Part shown: positions 38,076 through 58,445 of the stretch, one piece after another
How positions within the stretch are numbered: position 1 is the first letter of the stretch
Layout: every line of letters starts with the position of its first letter
Origin: Egicoccus halophilus
GTDB taxonomy: Bacteria; Actinomycetota; Nitriliruptoria; Nitriliruptorales; Nitriliruptoraceae
Length of the DNA stretch: 64,000 bases
Assembly: GCF_004300825.1 (NCBI RefSeq)
Contig: NZ_CP036250.1
Span: 620,001-684,000, forward strand
Reading direction: 5' to 3'
Position numbers and translations under genes: made by a program
The notes under the pieces: generated by a model
Told to the model about the DNA's origin: nothing
The model's database searches: none
The model's input: the letters and a program-made list of their open reading frames with translations, nothing else

Positions 38076-38452
38076 GCCCGGCTGCCGTGTGCCCTGCGTT
38101 TTGCCCCGTGCGCGATCGCGTTCGAGGCGCCGCCTGCTGACCGAGGTCCTCGCCATCTCCCACGTCGTCCCGCCGCGTCTGCTGGCGTGGACGAATCGTG
38201 CCCGTGGCAGGTCGGTCCCTGGCGTCGTCGTCGACGGCGACGCGCGGAGCACCGCACGTTCGACACCCGGGAGGGGGGCCGCCCGACGAGCTGCTCGTCG
38301 ATGCCCCCCGACGTGACCCCACCACCGTTGAAGGCGGGCCGGCGCCCCACCTTCAGCCGCGCTTCGCGCAGCGCACTCCAGCGCACACGCGCCATCCACC
38401 GGCGTCCCGTCCCCGCCGGGACGCACCGACCACCACGCCAGGGAGGTCCCTG

Positions 38453-41935
<3,483 letters not shown>

Positions 41936-41974
41936 TCGCGCTTCCCGCCGGTCGCCGGCGCCCCAGACACTGCT

Positions 41975-42020
41975 CCAGACTCCACTCTGCTCGCTTCGCA
42001 TCGCATTCAGAGTCGTCTGG
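41975..42020 (+). other. Hairpin in the rpoB-rpoC spacer
   Basis: CCAGAC/GTCTGG and ACTCTG/CAGAGT form a 12-bp stem with a small asymmetric internal loop, in a 214-base spacer that is visibly less GC-rich than its surroundings. It could be an RNA processing or pause site. No promoter was recognised. Confidence 0.4.
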
Positions 42021-42149
42021 ATCAGCGCCATGGGTCGCCGGCACCCGGCTCGCACCATCCACATTGCACATTGTTCTGCGACCGACACGGTCGCCCCTGG
42101 TCGCCACTCCAGGCGTCGAGGGAAATGAAGTAGGGGAGGACGTCGGCAC

Positions 42150-46136
<3,987 letters not shown>

Positions 46137-46141
46137 CACCT

Positions 46142-46179
46142 CGTGGCGTCGTTCGGCCCCACGGCCGGACGACGCCACG
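46142..46179 (+). terminator. First hairpin after rpoC
   Basis: A perfect 11-bp stem (CGTGGCGTCGT and its complement) with a 16-base loop, six bases after the rpoC stop. Confidence 0.6.
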
Positions 46180-46188
46180 TCACGCGGA

Positions 46189-46215
46189 CAAGGGCGCCCC
46201 GACGGGGCGCCCTTG
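46189..46215. terminator. Main terminator after rpoC
   Basis: A perfect 12-bp stem (CAAGGGCGCCCC and its complement) with a GAC loop. Together with the preceding hairpin it closes the rpoBC unit, and it can also serve the convergent protease gene. Confidence 0.8.
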
Positions 46216-46355
46216 CCCGCGTCAGGGGCTGGGACGGCGGCAGGAGATCGGACGTGGGCGCCGGCCCGGTCCGGACGAGGGCCGCGGCTTCGCGGCGTCC
46301 CCGGACGGTGACACGCGCCCGCCCCGGTCTGCGGTGGCTGTCCGGAGACCGAGCT

Positions 46356-48098
46356 TCAGGAGCCGGTGAGGACGGACAGGCCGGAGGTGTCGCCGTCGAC
46401 GAGGCGGGAGAGCGCGAGCTGTTGCCCGGTCGTGACGGCCTGTCGGCTCCCCACGATCGCGCCATCGACGACCCGGTCGCGCAGCAGCGTGACGTGGGAG
46501 TCCCGCAGTTGCGCCTCGATCGGGACCAGCAACCCGCCGAGCGAGGCCGCCAGGGAGATCGCCGGGATGGTGTGCTCGGGATGCTCGGTCGAGGCGAGCA
46601 CCGCGGACAGCTCGGCCGGTAGCCCGACACCAGGGTCCTCGGCGAGCGCGGCCGCGGCCGCCGCTGCGTCGGCGGCCCGGATCCGTTGCACCCGGACGCC
46701 GCTGTCGGCGAGGTCGAGCGCCACCGACGCCCGCACCATCGTGCCGTCCCCGACCAGCAGCACCTCCTCGAGCTCCGGGTACGCCTCGAGCAGACGCTCG
46801 ATCGCGGCCGGGTCGTCCGGCTCCTCGAGGACGGTCATCGGCGCGTCCAGGGCGACCGCCGCGCTGGCCGCGACCGCCGCGACCGGCGTGCCGCGGGCCG
46901 GTGCCGCCAGCGACGCCGCGACGACCCGGGTGGGTGGGGTCTGCCGGTCGCGCAGGATCTCGACCACGCGGTCCTCGACCGCTGCGGTGGTCGGCAGCTC
47001 GTCCACCTCGAGCGCCCAGGCGCCCCGCAGTGTCGCCAGGCACGCGCCCGCGACCGGTCCGACGGACACGGCGCGTCCCGCCACCGCAAGCACGCGGTCC
47101 AGCGCCCGTCCGTCGGGGCCGGCGGTGCAGTCCTCGTCGACGAGCAGGAGCGGAGCGCCGAGGTGTCCCGCCAACGTCGCCGCGGCCACCCGGTGGGCGA
47201 GCTCGCCGTCGTAGGGGGACAACACCGCGGTGAACGCGGAGCGAGGGGCTGGATGGGTCGCGAAGGACACCGACGCGCTGGTGCTGCGCGCGTCGGTGCC
47301 GCTCGCCCGGGGCAGGCGGGGGTGCAGGTGGACCAGGCCCAGCAGGTCGCCCTCCGTCACCTGTTGGCAGGGGTCGGCGCGCGGGCTCATGATCCGGCAG
47401 GTGTTGTCGGTGTCGAACTCGGGGTGCCAGCAGTCCTCGCCCTCGTCGCACAGGTGGTCGAGGCCGGCGATGTGACCGAGCTCGTGGCGGACCACGCGCG
47501 CCATCTGCCCGGGCCGCAACCGGTCGCACAGCCCGAGGTCGACCTCACCGATGGCGCGGGCGAGCAGACCGTCACGGATCACGACCTCGCCGGGCCAGAG
47601 GTGCGCCCGGGCGAGGTAGCGGCCGCCACACGACCGCCGGTCCATGAACACGCGGTTGACGTTGTCGCGCCGTCGTTCGTCGACCCCGGCCTCGACCGCC
47701 CGGGTCGCCCGGGCCCCGAAGCGGGAGCCCGGCGTGCCGTTCCAGACCTCGATCGCCTGACGGACCGCGTCCTCGCCGAACCGGTCGAAGACCTCCTGCT
47801 CGACCACGAACTCGAGCGGGACGGCCGAGCTGGGCAGCGCCCACAGGCCCGAGCGGCCGTCGTCGCCGACGTAGGGGAAGGTCGCGAAGTCGGCGTTGCG
47901 CGCCGGGGGCGGTGGCGTCCAGCGCTCGTCGGGCGCATAGGACGCGACCGGTTCGCGGGGCCCTCCCGCGATGGGGGTCGCGACCGTGAAGGCGAGATGG
48001 CTGAGCGCGAAGACCAGGACCGCGAACCCGGTGGCGAGGCGACGACCGGATGACCGCGCGGCGCGGCGCGGTGGCTGCGGCGGTGTCGGCGGGCTCAT
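46356..48098 (-). CDS. Membrane-anchored matrixin-like metalloprotease with a CW-binding-2-like region
   Basis: 580 residues. An N-terminal Arg/Pro stretch and one hydrophobic helix (~21-41) suggest export or anchoring. The zinc motif HELGHIAGLDH at 205-215 is the metzincin pattern HExxHxxGxxH, with the Met-turn at Met237 (CRIMSP), so it resembles matrixins. Seven or eight Cys around 157-245 may form disulfides. Residues ~275-560 look like cell-wall-binding repeat 2: ATLAGHLGAPLLLVDED then RAVSVGPVAGA, and later EEVLLVGDG. No clear Shine-Dalgarno precedes the ATG. Substrate unknown. It lies leftward between rpoC and the str operon. Confidence 0.75.
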   Translation of the reverse strand: MSPPTPPQPPRRAARSSGRRLATGFAVLVFALSHLAFTVATPIAGGPREPVASYAPDERWTPPPPARNADFATFPYVGDDGRSGLWALPSSAVPLEFVVEQEVFDRFGEDAVRQAIEVWNGTPGSRFGARATRAVEAGVDERRRDNVNRVFMDRRSCGGRYLARAHLWPGEVVIRDGLLARAIGEVDLGLCDRLRPGQMARVVRHELGHIAGLDHLCDEGEDCWHPEFDTDNTCRIMSPRADPCQQVTEGDLLGLVHLHPRLPRASGTDARSTSASVSFATHPAPRSAFTAVLSPYDGELAHRVAAATLAGHLGAPLLLVDEDCTAGPDGRALDRVLAVAGRAVSVGPVAGACLATLRGAWALEVDELPTTAAVEDRVVEILRDRQTPPTRVVAASLAAPARGTPVAAVAASAAVALDAPMTVLEEPDDPAAIERLLEAYPELEEVLLVGDGTMVRASVALDLADSGVRVQRIRAADAAAAAAALAEDPGVGLPAELSAVLASTEHPEHTIPAISLAASLGGLLVPIEAQLRDSHVTLLRDRVVDGAIVGSRQAVTTGQQLALSRLVDGDTSGLSVLTGS

Positions 48099-48249
48099 CG
48101 CGACGACAGGCTACGGCCCGACCGGCACCCGGGGTCCGCAGCGACCACGTGCACGGGGACGGACGCCTCCGACGACGCGCACGGGCAGGGACCCCCGCGA
48201 CGCCCGGGACGCCCGGGACGCACATCGACCCGGGCACCGGACGAGACGG

Positions 48250-48285
48250 GACGAGGGCCGCGCCGGGTGCGGCGCGGCCCTCGTC
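48250..48285 (-). terminator. Terminator after the small lipoprotein gene
   Basis: A perfect 15-bp GC stem with a GGGTGC loop in the 255-base gap between the lipoprotein and protease genes (both leftward). It implies separate transcripts. Confidence 0.75.
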
Positions 48286-48353
48286 GGGGACCGTCCGAGC
48301 GACCTCGTCGGTCGCTCATCGGGGAGTCGGACGTCGAGCGCCCCGCAAGACGC

Positions 48354-48557
48354 TCAGCCCTCGGTGCCACCGAGCGTGTCGTCGCCCATCGGGTCGCCGC
48401 CCAAGCCGTCGTCGGTCATGCCGTCGTCCATGAGCGGGTCCTCCTGGGCGGGGTCCAGTCCGTCACCACCGTCCTCGACCTGGCACGCGGCGGCGCCCAG
48501 TGCCAGCGCGGACGCGCTCGCCGCGATCGTCAGCCGGTGCATCAGGGTGCGCTTCAT
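48354..48557 (-). CDS. Small acidic lipoprotein
   Basis: 67 residues. A lipoprotein signal peptide (MKRTLMHRLTIAASASALAL) ends in the lipobox LGAAAC. The mature part is only about 43 residues, nearly all Asp, Gly, Met and Glu (DDGMTDDGLGGDPMGDD). ATG with AGGAG 9 bases upstream. No family recognised. The Asp-rich exported peptide could bind cations, which is inference only. Confidence 0.75.
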   Translation of the reverse strand: MKRTLMHRLTIAASASALALGAAACQVEDGGDGLDPAQEDPLMDDGMTDDGLGGDPMGDDTLGGTEG

Positions 48558-49096
48558 CGTCGGTGTCTCCTGTGGGATACGTCGCTGAAGCCAGCCGGGA
48601 CAGCGAATACGAGCGCCCGGAGCCCCGCCCCCGTCGGTTCGGCCAGTCCTCACGTCCAACGGGCGGTGGCCGGCCGTCGCCGGCGCAGCACGGCACCCAC
48701 GTCGGCAGGTCGGCGCCGGCACGCCGGCACGCCGGCCGCCCGGTTGACACGTCGGAGCCCGGGCCGGTACCGTGCTTGATCTCGCCGGGAGGCTTCCTGC
48801 CGGCGTGCGTCCGGGCGCAGTTCGCGTCACTCCCAGCACCGCAGGGGATCGTGCTGCCCTGGACGACGTCACCAACAGTGGAACGCCCGGCCCCGTGGGT
48901 CGGACCGTCCCGCCCGGCGACGGCTCCGTGACCCCCGGCCCGCGAGATGCGTCCACGCACTCGGCGCGGCCGACCGTGCAGGGCTGCGCCACCCACCGAA
49001 CCATCCGAACGACGACCGAGGCGAGCGGACACGCCCGCCCCCCGGTGCGCCGCGCGCGAGCGATCGTGCCCGGCCACGGAACGGAGAACACCAGGC
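48558..49096. other. 539-base divergent region before rpsL
   Basis: No gene is supported. The left part is the upstream region of the leftward lipoprotein gene. A strong rightward promoter lies at 48744-48773. The remaining ~320 bases are the rpsL leader, in which I see no clear large hairpin. Confidence 0.6.
48744..48773 (+). promoter_or_regulatory. Strong promoter of the str operon
   Basis: Perfect TTGACA and TACCGT with an 18-base spacer, the best promoter in the window. It drives rpsL-rpsG-fusA-tuf, with a leader of about 320 bases. Confidence 0.78.
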
Positions 49097-49468
49097 ATGC
49101 CCACCATCCAGCAGCTGGTGCGTAAGGGCCGCACGTCGAAGGCCAAGAAGAACAAGACCTTGGCGCTCAAGGGTTCGCCCCAGCGCCGCGGCGTGTGCAC
49201 GCGCGTCTACACCACCACCCCGAAGAAGCCGAACTCGGCGCTGCGCAAGGTCTGCCGCGTCCGGCTGACCTCCGGCATCGAGGTCACGGCCTACATCCCG
49301 GGTGAGGGGCACAACCTGCAGGAGCACTCGATGGTGCTCGTGCGTGGCGGTCGTGTGAAGGACCTGCCGGGTGTCCGTTACAAGGTCATCCGTGGAACGC
49401 TCGACGCCGCCCCGGTGCGCGACCGCAAGCAGTCGCGTTCCCGCTACGGCGTGAAGAAGGAGGGCTGA
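49097..49468 (+). CDS. rpsL: 30S ribosomal protein S12
   Basis: Decoding-centre protein, 123 residues. Lys43 ([11 protein letters not shown]) and Lys88 (GGRVKDLPG) are wild type, so no streptomycin-resistance change is present. First gene of the str operon. Confidence 0.98.
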   Translation: MPTIQQLVRKGRTSKAKKNKTLALKGSPQRRGVCTRVYTTTPKKPNSALRKVCRVRLTSGIEVTAYIPGEGHNLQEHSMVLVRGGRVKDLPGVRYKVIRGTLDAAPVRDRKQSRSRYGVKKEG

Positions 49469-49469
49469 C

Positions 49470-49943
49470 ATGCCTCGCAAGGGTTCCCCCGGGCGCCGCA
49501 AGCTCACCCCGGACCCCAAGTACGGGTCCGTGCTGGTGACCCAGTTGACCAACCGCGTGATGCGCGACGGCAAGCGTTCCGTCGCCGAGCGCATCGTGTA
49601 CGACGCGCTCGCCAACATCGGCAACCGCACGCAGGGCGGCGACCCGATCTCCGTGCTCAAGCGGGCGATCGAGAACGTCAAGCCCCAGCTCGAGGTCAAG
49701 TCCCGCCGCGTCGGTGGTGCCACCTACCAGGTGCCCATCGAGGTGCGTCCCGCCCGCTCCACCACCCTCGCGCTGCGCTGGGTCGTCGGCTACGCCCGGA
49801 TCCGTCGTGAGCACACGATGAGCGAGCGTCTCGCCGGCGAGCTGCTCGACGCCTCCAACGGCATCGGGGCCGCGGTCAAGCGCCGCGAGGACACGCACAA
49901 GATGGCCGAGGCCAACCGCGCCTTCGCCCACTACCGGTGGTGA
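49470..49943 (+). CDS. rpsG: 30S ribosomal protein S7
   Basis: Head-domain assembly protein, 157 residues. [18 protein letters not shown] and the C-terminal [12 protein letters not shown] are typical. It starts one base after the rpsL stop, so it is translationally linked. Confidence 0.97.
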   Translation: MPRKGSPGRRKLTPDPKYGSVLVTQLTNRVMRDGKRSVAERIVYDALANIGNRTQGGDPISVLKRAIENVKPQLEVKSRRVGGATYQVPIEVRPARSTTLALRWVVGYARIRREHTMSERLAGELLDASNGIGAAVKRREDTHKMAEANRAFAHYRW

Positions 49944-50009
49944 ACCACCGGGTCGTGAGACCGGTGGCGGACCCACGGTCCACCGCCGCACCAGACCCGC
50001 ACGCGTAAC

Positions 50010-50039
50010 CGCCGTCCCCCGGGCACCCGGGGGACGGCG
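50010..50039 (+). terminator. Hairpin between rpsG and fusA
   Basis: A perfect 13-bp stem (CGCCGTCCCCCGG and its complement) with a GCAC loop in the 143-base gap. Likely a partial terminator that lowers fusA relative to rpsLG, or an mRNA-stabilising structure. Confidence 0.6.
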
Positions 50040-50086
50040 ACCTCCCACACGCAGCGTTCCGACGACGAGATCAGGAAGCGACGACG

Positions 50087-52207
<2,121 letters not shown>

Positions 52208-52260
52208 CGAGCCCCCGTCACTGCCGGCACCAGACCTGACGCACGAGGAGGCCAGCCACC

Positions 52261-53448
<1,188 letters not shown>

Positions 53449-53455
53449 TCCCACG

Positions 53456-53488
53456 TCGGCCGGCGGCCCGTCAGGGACCGCCGGCCGG
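53456..53488 (+). terminator. Terminator after tuf copy 2
   Basis: Imperfect 13-14 bp GC stem with a GTCA loop starting 8 bases after the stop. It separates the str operon from the S10 operon. Confidence 0.7.
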
Positions 53489-53700
53489 CAACGGCCCCGC
53501 GGACATACCCGCGGTCGGCCGAGACGTCCGCCCGGCGGCGCTGCCCACGGGCATTCGCACCCGCTGCACCACACCGGCACGTCCGGGGGAGCGCACCGGG
53601 GCGCGGCGACATCCCAGCTTTGACAAACACCAGCCGAACCACCGGGGCGCTGGGCATCTCACGGCTCAGTTCCTGCAGGTGGAGACGAAGAAGACGAGAC

Positions 53701-54012
53701 ATGGCTGCTGACCAGAAGATCCGCATTCGCCTGAAGGCGTACGACCACGAGGTCCTGGACCGATCCGCGCGCGAGATCGTGGACACCGTCGAGGCCACGG
53801 GGGCGCACGTCACCGGGCCGGTACCGCTGCCGACCGAGCGCAACGTGTGGGCCGTCATCCGCTCGCCGCACAAGTACAAGGACTCGCGGGAGCACTTCGA
53901 GATGCGCACCCACAAGCGCCTCATCGACATCCACCAGCCGACGCAGAAGACCATCGACAAGCTGATGGGTCTGTCGCTTCCGGCCGGCGTGGACATCGAG
54001 ATCAAGCTCTGA
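53701..54012 (+). CDS. rpsJ: 30S ribosomal protein S10
   Basis: 103 residues. [21 protein letters not shown] and [22 protein letters not shown] (in part) identify it. It begins the S10 operon. ATG chosen as the family start; a longer upstream in-frame extension lacks family similarity. The 252-base gap before it holds the tuf terminator and an isolated TTGACA. Confidence 0.97.
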   Translation: MAADQKIRIRLKAYDHEVLDRSAREIVDTVEATGAHVTGPVPLPTERNVWAVIRSPHKYKDSREHFEMRTHKRLIDIHQPTQKTIDKLMGLSLPAGVDIEIKL

Positions 54013-54139
54013 CCCTGCAGGGTCACCGGGGGACGACCCCCGACGAGTACAACGCCGTCCGCTACGCCGCCCCGCTGCGCCACCGTGCACACACGCAGGC
54101 ACACGGGCCGTATGACGGCCAACCGGTAGGAGACGCTCC

Positions 54140-54790
54140 ATGGCTTCCAAGGGCATCTTGGGGACCAAGCTCGGCATGACGCAGGTCTTCGACGAGGACA
54201 ACCGCATCGTCCCCGTGACCGTGGTCCAGGCCGAGCCCAACACCGTGACCCAGGTCAAGACCAGCGAGACCGACGGCTACGTCGCCGTCCAGCTGGCCTA
54301 CGGCACCCGCAAGCGCACCACCAAGCCGATGGCCGGCCACCTCGCCAAGGCCAACGTCGACAGCGCCCGCGTGCTCGCCGAGCTGCGCCTGGCCGCTGCC
54401 GACGAGCTTCCCGAGGTGGGAAGTAACGTGTCGGTCGAGGCGTTCGCCAAGGGTGACGTCATCGACGTCACCGGCACCAGCAAGGGCAAGGGCCACGCCG
54501 GCGTCATGAAGCGGCACAACTTCCGCGGCATGGGTGACGGGCACGGCGTCAAGAAGAAGAACCGCCACCCGGGTTCGGTCGGCAACGCCTCGACCCCGGG
54601 GCGCACCTTCAAGGGCCAGCGCATGGCGGGTCGCATGGGTGGCGAACGCGTCACCGTGCAGAACCTCGAGGTCGTGGACGTCGACACCGAGCACCACCTC
54701 ATCCTCGTCAAGGGCGCACTGCCCGGGGCGGACGGTCAGGTCGTGTTCCTCAAGTCGGCGGTCAAGGCGCGGAAGGGCGGTGAGGCCTGA
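54140..54790 (+). CDS. rplC: 50S ribosomal protein L3
   Basis: 216 residues. Begins MASKGILGTKLGMTQVFDED and contains GRTFKGQRMAGRMGGERVT near the peptidyl-transferase centre. Two small hairpins (54010-54042) lie in the 127-base gap before it. The stop overlaps the rplD ATG. Confidence 0.97.
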   Translation: MASKGILGTKLGMTQVFDEDNRIVPVTVVQAEPNTVTQVKTSETDGYVAVQLAYGTRKRTTKPMAGHLAKANVDSARVLAELRLAAADELPEVGSNVSVEAFAKGDVIDVTGTSKGKGHAGVMKRHNFRGMGDGHGVKKKNRHPGSVGNASTPGRTFKGQRMAGRMGGERVTVQNLEVVDVDTEHHLILVKGALPGADGQVVFLKSAVKARKGGEA

Positions 54791-55449
54791 TGGCAAGCAC
54801 GGTTGACGTGAAGGACCTGCAGGGCGCGACGGTCGGCTCGATCGACCTGCCCGACGAGTGGTTCGGTGGCGAGGTCAAGGTGCACGTGATGCACCAGGTC
54901 GTCACCGCGCAGCTCGCGGCGGCCCGCCAGGGCACCCACAAGACCAAGACCCGCGGCGAGGTCGCCGGTGGTGGCGCCAAGCCCTGGCGTCAGAAGGGGA
55001 CCGGTCGCGCCCGTCAGGGCTCGATCCGCTCGCCGCAGTGGGTCGGCGGTGGCGTGGCCCACGGCCGCACCCCCAGCGACTGGTCGCAGCGGGTCAACAA
55101 GAAGATGAAGCGTTCGGCGCTGCGCTCGGCGCTGGCCGACCGTGTCAACAACGAGCTGGTCACGGTCGTGCGCGGCCTCGAGTTCGCCTCGCCGAGGACG
55201 AAGGACGCCGTCACGGCGCTCGGGGCACTCGGTCTGGCCGAGGGCAAGGTGCTGGTCGTCCTGGCCGACAAGCACGCCGGGACGCTGCTCTCCTTGCGCA
55301 ACCTGGAACGGGTCCACACCCTGACGGTCGACCAGCTCAACACCTACGACGTGCTCAACAGCGACGCCGTGGTGATCGACGAGGCCGCCATCGAACTGAT
55401 CGGCACCGGTCGCCTCGCCGGTCAGAGCACCGAGGAGGTCTCCCAGTGA
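54790..55449 (+). CDS. rplD: 50S ribosomal protein L4
   Basis: 219 residues. The loop [20 protein letters not shown] extends into the exit tunnel. TGATG overlap with rplC and GTGA overlap with rplW. Confidence 0.97.
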   Translation: MASTVDVKDLQGATVGSIDLPDEWFGGEVKVHVMHQVVTAQLAAARQGTHKTKTRGEVAGGGAKPWRQKGTGRARQGSIRSPQWVGGGVAHGRTPSDWSQRVNKKMKRSALRSALADRVNNELVTVVRGLEFASPRTKDAVTALGALGLAEGKVLVVLADKHAGTLLSLRNLERVHTLTVDQLNTYDVLNSDAVVIDEAAIELIGTGRLAGQSTEEVSQ

Positions 55450-55736
55450 AGGACCCTCGCGACATCATCCTGCGCCCCGTGATCTCCGAGAAGACCTACG
55501 GGCTGCTCGACGAGAACAAGTACACGTTCGTCGTCGACCCGCGCAGCAACAAGACCGAGATCAAGCAGGCGATCGAGAAGATCTTCGAGGTCAAGGTCGT
55601 CAGCGTGAACACGCTGAACCGGCCCGGCAAGAAGAAGCGCCGGGGCTGGATCGTCGGCAAGCGCCCCGACACCAAGCGCGCCATCGTGACGCTGGCGCCC
55701 GGTGACGAGATCGAACTCTTCGAGGCCGGGCTCTAA
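55446..55736 (+). CDS. rplW: 50S ribosomal protein L23
   Basis: Tunnel-exit protein and docking site for SRP and trigger factor, 96 residues. [19 protein letters not shown] and the [14 protein letters not shown] loop are typical. GTG start chosen from the four-base overlap with rplD. Confidence 0.97.
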   Translation: MKDPRDIILRPVISEKTYGLLDENKYTFVVDPRSNKTEIKQAIEKIFEVKVVSVNTLNRPGKKKRRGWIVGKRPDTKRAIVTLAPGDEIELFEAGL

Positions 55737-55769
55737 GTCCGTCCGACGACCTCCCAGAGGTTTTCCATC

Positions 55770-56603
55770 ATGGCCATTCGCAAGTTCAAGCCGACGTCGC
55801 CCGGGCGGCGTGGTGCTTCGGTCAACGACTTCGGCACCGTCACGAAGTCGTCGCCCGAGCGCTCGCTGCTGGCGCCGCTGCCCAAGAAGGCCGGCCGCAA
55901 CACGCACGGCCGCATCACCAGCCGCCACCGCGGCGGCGGGCACAAGCGCAAGTACCGCGTCATCGACTTCCGTCGCAACAAGGACGGCGTGCCGGCCACG
56001 GTCGCGGCGGTCGAGTACGACCCGAACCGTTCGGCGCGCATCGCGCTGCTGCACTACCACGACGGGGAGAAGCGCTACATCCTGGCGCCGAAGAACCTCG
56101 TCGTCGGGGCGCTCGTCGAGTCCGGTCCGGGTGCTGACATCAAGGTCGGCAACGCCCTGCCGCTGGCGAACATCCCGGTCGGTACCACGGTGCACGCCGT
56201 GGAGCTGCGCCCGGGTGGTGGCGCCAAGCTCGGTCGCTCCGCGGGTACCTCGATCCAGTTGCTCGCCAAGGAGGGCAAGATGGCCGCGCTGCGGCTGCCC
56301 TCCGGTGAGATCCGCCTGGTCGACGCCCGTTGCCGCGGCTCCATCGGCGCCGTGGGCAACGAGGAGCACGAGCTGCTCAACCACGGCAAGGCCGGTGCGA
56401 CCCGCTGGCGCGGCCAACGTCCGCAGACCCGCGGTGTCGCCATGAACCCGGTCGACCACCCGCTCGGCGGTGGTGAGGGCAAGTCCTCCGGCGGCCGACA
56501 CCCGGTCGACCCGTGGGGCAATCCCGAGCGCCGCACCCGTCGGGGCAAGAAGGCCTCCGACCAGTACATCATCCGCCGTCGCGGCAAGAACCGGAGGCGC
56601 TGA
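55770..56603 (+). CDS. rplB: 50S ribosomal protein L2
   Basis: 277 residues, usual length. Begins [20 protein letters not shown]. The C-terminal [17 protein letters not shown] holds the conserved His near the peptidyl-transferase centre. Confidence 0.98.
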   Translation: MAIRKFKPTSPGRRGASVNDFGTVTKSSPERSLLAPLPKKAGRNTHGRITSRHRGGGHKRKYRVIDFRRNKDGVPATVAAVEYDPNRSARIALLHYHDGEKRYILAPKNLVVGALVESGPGADIKVGNALPLANIPVGTTVHAVELRPGGGAKLGRSAGTSIQLLAKEGKMAALRLPSGEIRLVDARCRGSIGAVGNEEHELLNHGKAGATRWRGQRPQTRGVAMNPVDHPLGGGEGKSSGGRHPVDPWGNPERRTRRGKKASDQYIIRRRGKNRRR

Positions 56604-56606
56604 CAC

Positions 56607-56894
56607 ATGCCCCGCAGCCTGAAGAAGGGTCCCTTCGTCGACGACCACCTCATGAAGAAGGTGGACGCCCAGAACGAAGCGGGCGACAAGCGCGTCATCA
56701 AGACCTGGTCGCGTCGATCCACGATCTTCCCGGAGATGGTCGGCCACACGATCGCGGTGCACGACGGCCGCAAGCACGTGCCGGTCTTCGTCTCCGAGTC
56801 GATGGTCGGCCACAAGCTGGGTGAGTTCGCTCCCACCCGCGCCATCAAGTGGGGCGGGGCCGGCGAGAAGCAGGCCCAGAAGAAGCGCCGGTAG
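56607..56894 (+). CDS. rpsS: 30S ribosomal protein S19
   Basis: 95 residues. Starts [19 protein letters not shown], and [19 protein letters not shown] is conserved. It follows rplB by three bases. Confidence 0.97.
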   Translation: MPRSLKKGPFVDDHLMKKVDAQNEAGDKRVIKTWSRRSTIFPEMVGHTIAVHDGRKHVPVFVSESMVGHKLGEFAPTRAIKWGGAGEKQAQKKRR

Positions 56895-56932
56895 GAGAAT
56901 CGCCCCTTCCGGGGGGCGCGAAGGATTTCGAC

Positions 56933-57283
56933 ATGATCACCAAGGTCAAGGCGACCGCGAAGTACGTGCGCGTCTCGCCGTACAAGGTCCGGCAGCTGAC
57001 GCCGCTGATCACCGGTCTGCCGGTGACCGAGGCGCAGCGCGTGCTGACCTTCACCGACAAGAGGGCCGCCGCCGCGCCGCTGCTGAAGGTCCTGAACTCG
57101 GCGATCGCGAACGCGGAGAACAACGACGGCCTCGACGCCGACGAGCTGGTCGTCCACCGCGCGTTCGCCGACGAGGGTCCGACGCTCAAGCGTTTCCAGC
57201 CGCGCGCCCTCGGTCGCGCCTACCGCATCCGCAAGCGGACGAGCCACATCACCGTGGTGGTCTCGCCCGCGGAGGAGAACTGA
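56933..57283 (+). CDS. rplV: 50S ribosomal protein L22
   Basis: 116 residues. [16 protein letters not shown] and the C-terminal loop [19 protein letters not shown] are family hallmarks. ATG chosen with AAGGA upstream; the longer in-frame extension overlaps rpsS and lacks similarity. Confidence 0.96.
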   Translation: MITKVKATAKYVRVSPYKVRQLTPLITGLPVTEAQRVLTFTDKRAAAAPLLKVLNSAIANAENNDGLDADELVVHRAFADEGPTLKRFQPRALGRAYRIRKRTSHITVVVSPAEEN

Positions 57284-57284
57284 C

Positions 57285-58445
57285 ATGGGTCAGAAGGTCA
57301 ACCCGTACGGCTTCCGCCTCGGAATCACCACCGACTGGAAGTCCAAGTGGATCGCGGACAAGAAGGACTACGCCGCGTACCTCCACGAGGACGACCGCGT
57401 GCGCAAGTACGTGCGTCAGCGTGTCCGACACGCGGGCGTGAGCCGCATCGACATCACGCGTACCCGTGACAACGTCGAGGTCAGCGTCCAGGCGGCGCGC
57501 CCCGGCATCGTCATCGGTCGCCGTGGCGCCGAGGCCGACGCGATCCGCAGCGATCTCGAGAAGCTGACCTCCAAGAAGGTCAAGCTCAACATCATCGAGA
57601 TCAAGAACCCCGAGCTCGACGCGCAGGTCGTGGCGTTCAACGTCGCCGAGCAACTGCGTGGCCGCGTCTCGTTCCGGCGCGCCATGCGTCGTGCGGTGCA
57701 GTCGGCCATGAAGGCCGGCGCCAAGGGCATCCGGATCCAGGTCTCGGGTCGCCTCGGCGGCGCCGAGATGAGCCGGACCGAGTGGTACCGCGAGGGGCGC
57801 GTCCCGCTGCACACCCTGCGCGCCAAGGTCGACTACGGCTTCGACGAGGCCCGTACGACCTACGGTCGCATCGGCGTCAAGGTGTGGGTCTACACCGGTG
57901 AGCAGATCGGCACCGGTGAGGAGGCCGAGGCACAGCGCGCCATGGAGCGCGCCCGCGCCCTCGCCGAGGGTCGTCCCGTCGACGACCGTCCGGGCCGTCG
58001 CAAGTCGGCCCGCAAGGCCGCCAGCGTGGCCAAGAAGGTCACCGGCGTCGGCTCGCGGCAGCAGCAGCCGGCCAAGGCGGAGAACACCCCGGCCGACACC
58101 TCCGACACCGCCGGCTCGCCGGCGCAGCCGGGCGGGCAGGGCCACACGGTGCCGACCTCGGTGACCGAGCCCGGCCACACCCCCAAGACCGACGTCGAGC
58201 AGGCCACGACCGAGTCGTTGCCGCCGCAGTCGGGTCCGATGACCGTCGAGAGCGTCACCGAGCCCGACGTCACCCCCGGCGACGAGGCCGCACCGGCCGA
58301 CGCCGTCCCGGCGGGCACGCCCGAGGGCACCAACGCCGAGGCCGACACCGACAAGCCGTCCACCTCCGTGACCGACGTCGAGCAGGCCGGGGACGTCCCG
58401 GCTGCCGGCACGGACTCCGAGGCCGGTCAGGAAGGGGAGCGCTGA
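57285..58445 (+). CDS. rpsC: 30S ribosomal protein S3 with a long C-terminal extension
   Basis: mRNA-entry protein. The core is residues 1-~212 ([14 protein letters not shown], the KH-domain segment [13 protein letters not shown], and [15 protein letters not shown]). Typical S3 has 210-280 residues; this has 386. The extension begins with a basic stretch ([15 protein letters not shown]) and then ~150 residues of Thr/Pro/Ala/Asp/Glu low complexity. No frameshift is seen; the stop overlaps rplP (TGATG). Confidence 0.96.
   Translation: MGQKVNPYGFRLGITTDWKSKWIADKKDYAAYLHEDDRVRKYVRQRVRHAGVSRIDITRTRDNVEVSVQAARPGIVIGRRGAEADAIRSDLEKLTSKKVKLNIIEIKNPELDAQVVAFNVAEQLRGRVSFRRAMRRAVQSAMKAGAKGIRIQVSGRLGGAEMSRTEWYREGRVPLHTLRAKVDYGFDEARTTYGRIGVKVWVYTGEQIGTGEEAEAQRAMERARALAEGRPVDDRPGRRKSARKAASVAKKVTGVGSRQQQPAKAENTPADTSDTAGSPAQPGGQGHTVPTSVTEPGHTPKTDVEQATTESLPPQSGPMTVESVTEPDVTPGDEAAPADAVPAGTPEGTNAEADTDKPSTSVTDVEQAGDVPAAGTDSEAGQEGER

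Larger units (their letters stand above)
37859..38452 (+). promoter_or_regulatory. 594-base rplL-rpoB intergenic region
   Basis: No gene is supported. Two adjacent hairpins follow rplL (37871-37904, 37909-37938). A strong promoter lies at 38046-38075, and about 370 bases of leader precede the rpoB TTG with its GGGAGG. Thus rpoBC can be transcribed separately from rplJL. Confidence 0.7.

Noticed and set aside
53620-53625. Perfect TTGACA before rpsJ as a promoter of the S10 operon
   Set aside because: No TAnnnT-type -10 lies 16-19 bases downstream. A promoter is expected in this gap but I cannot place it.
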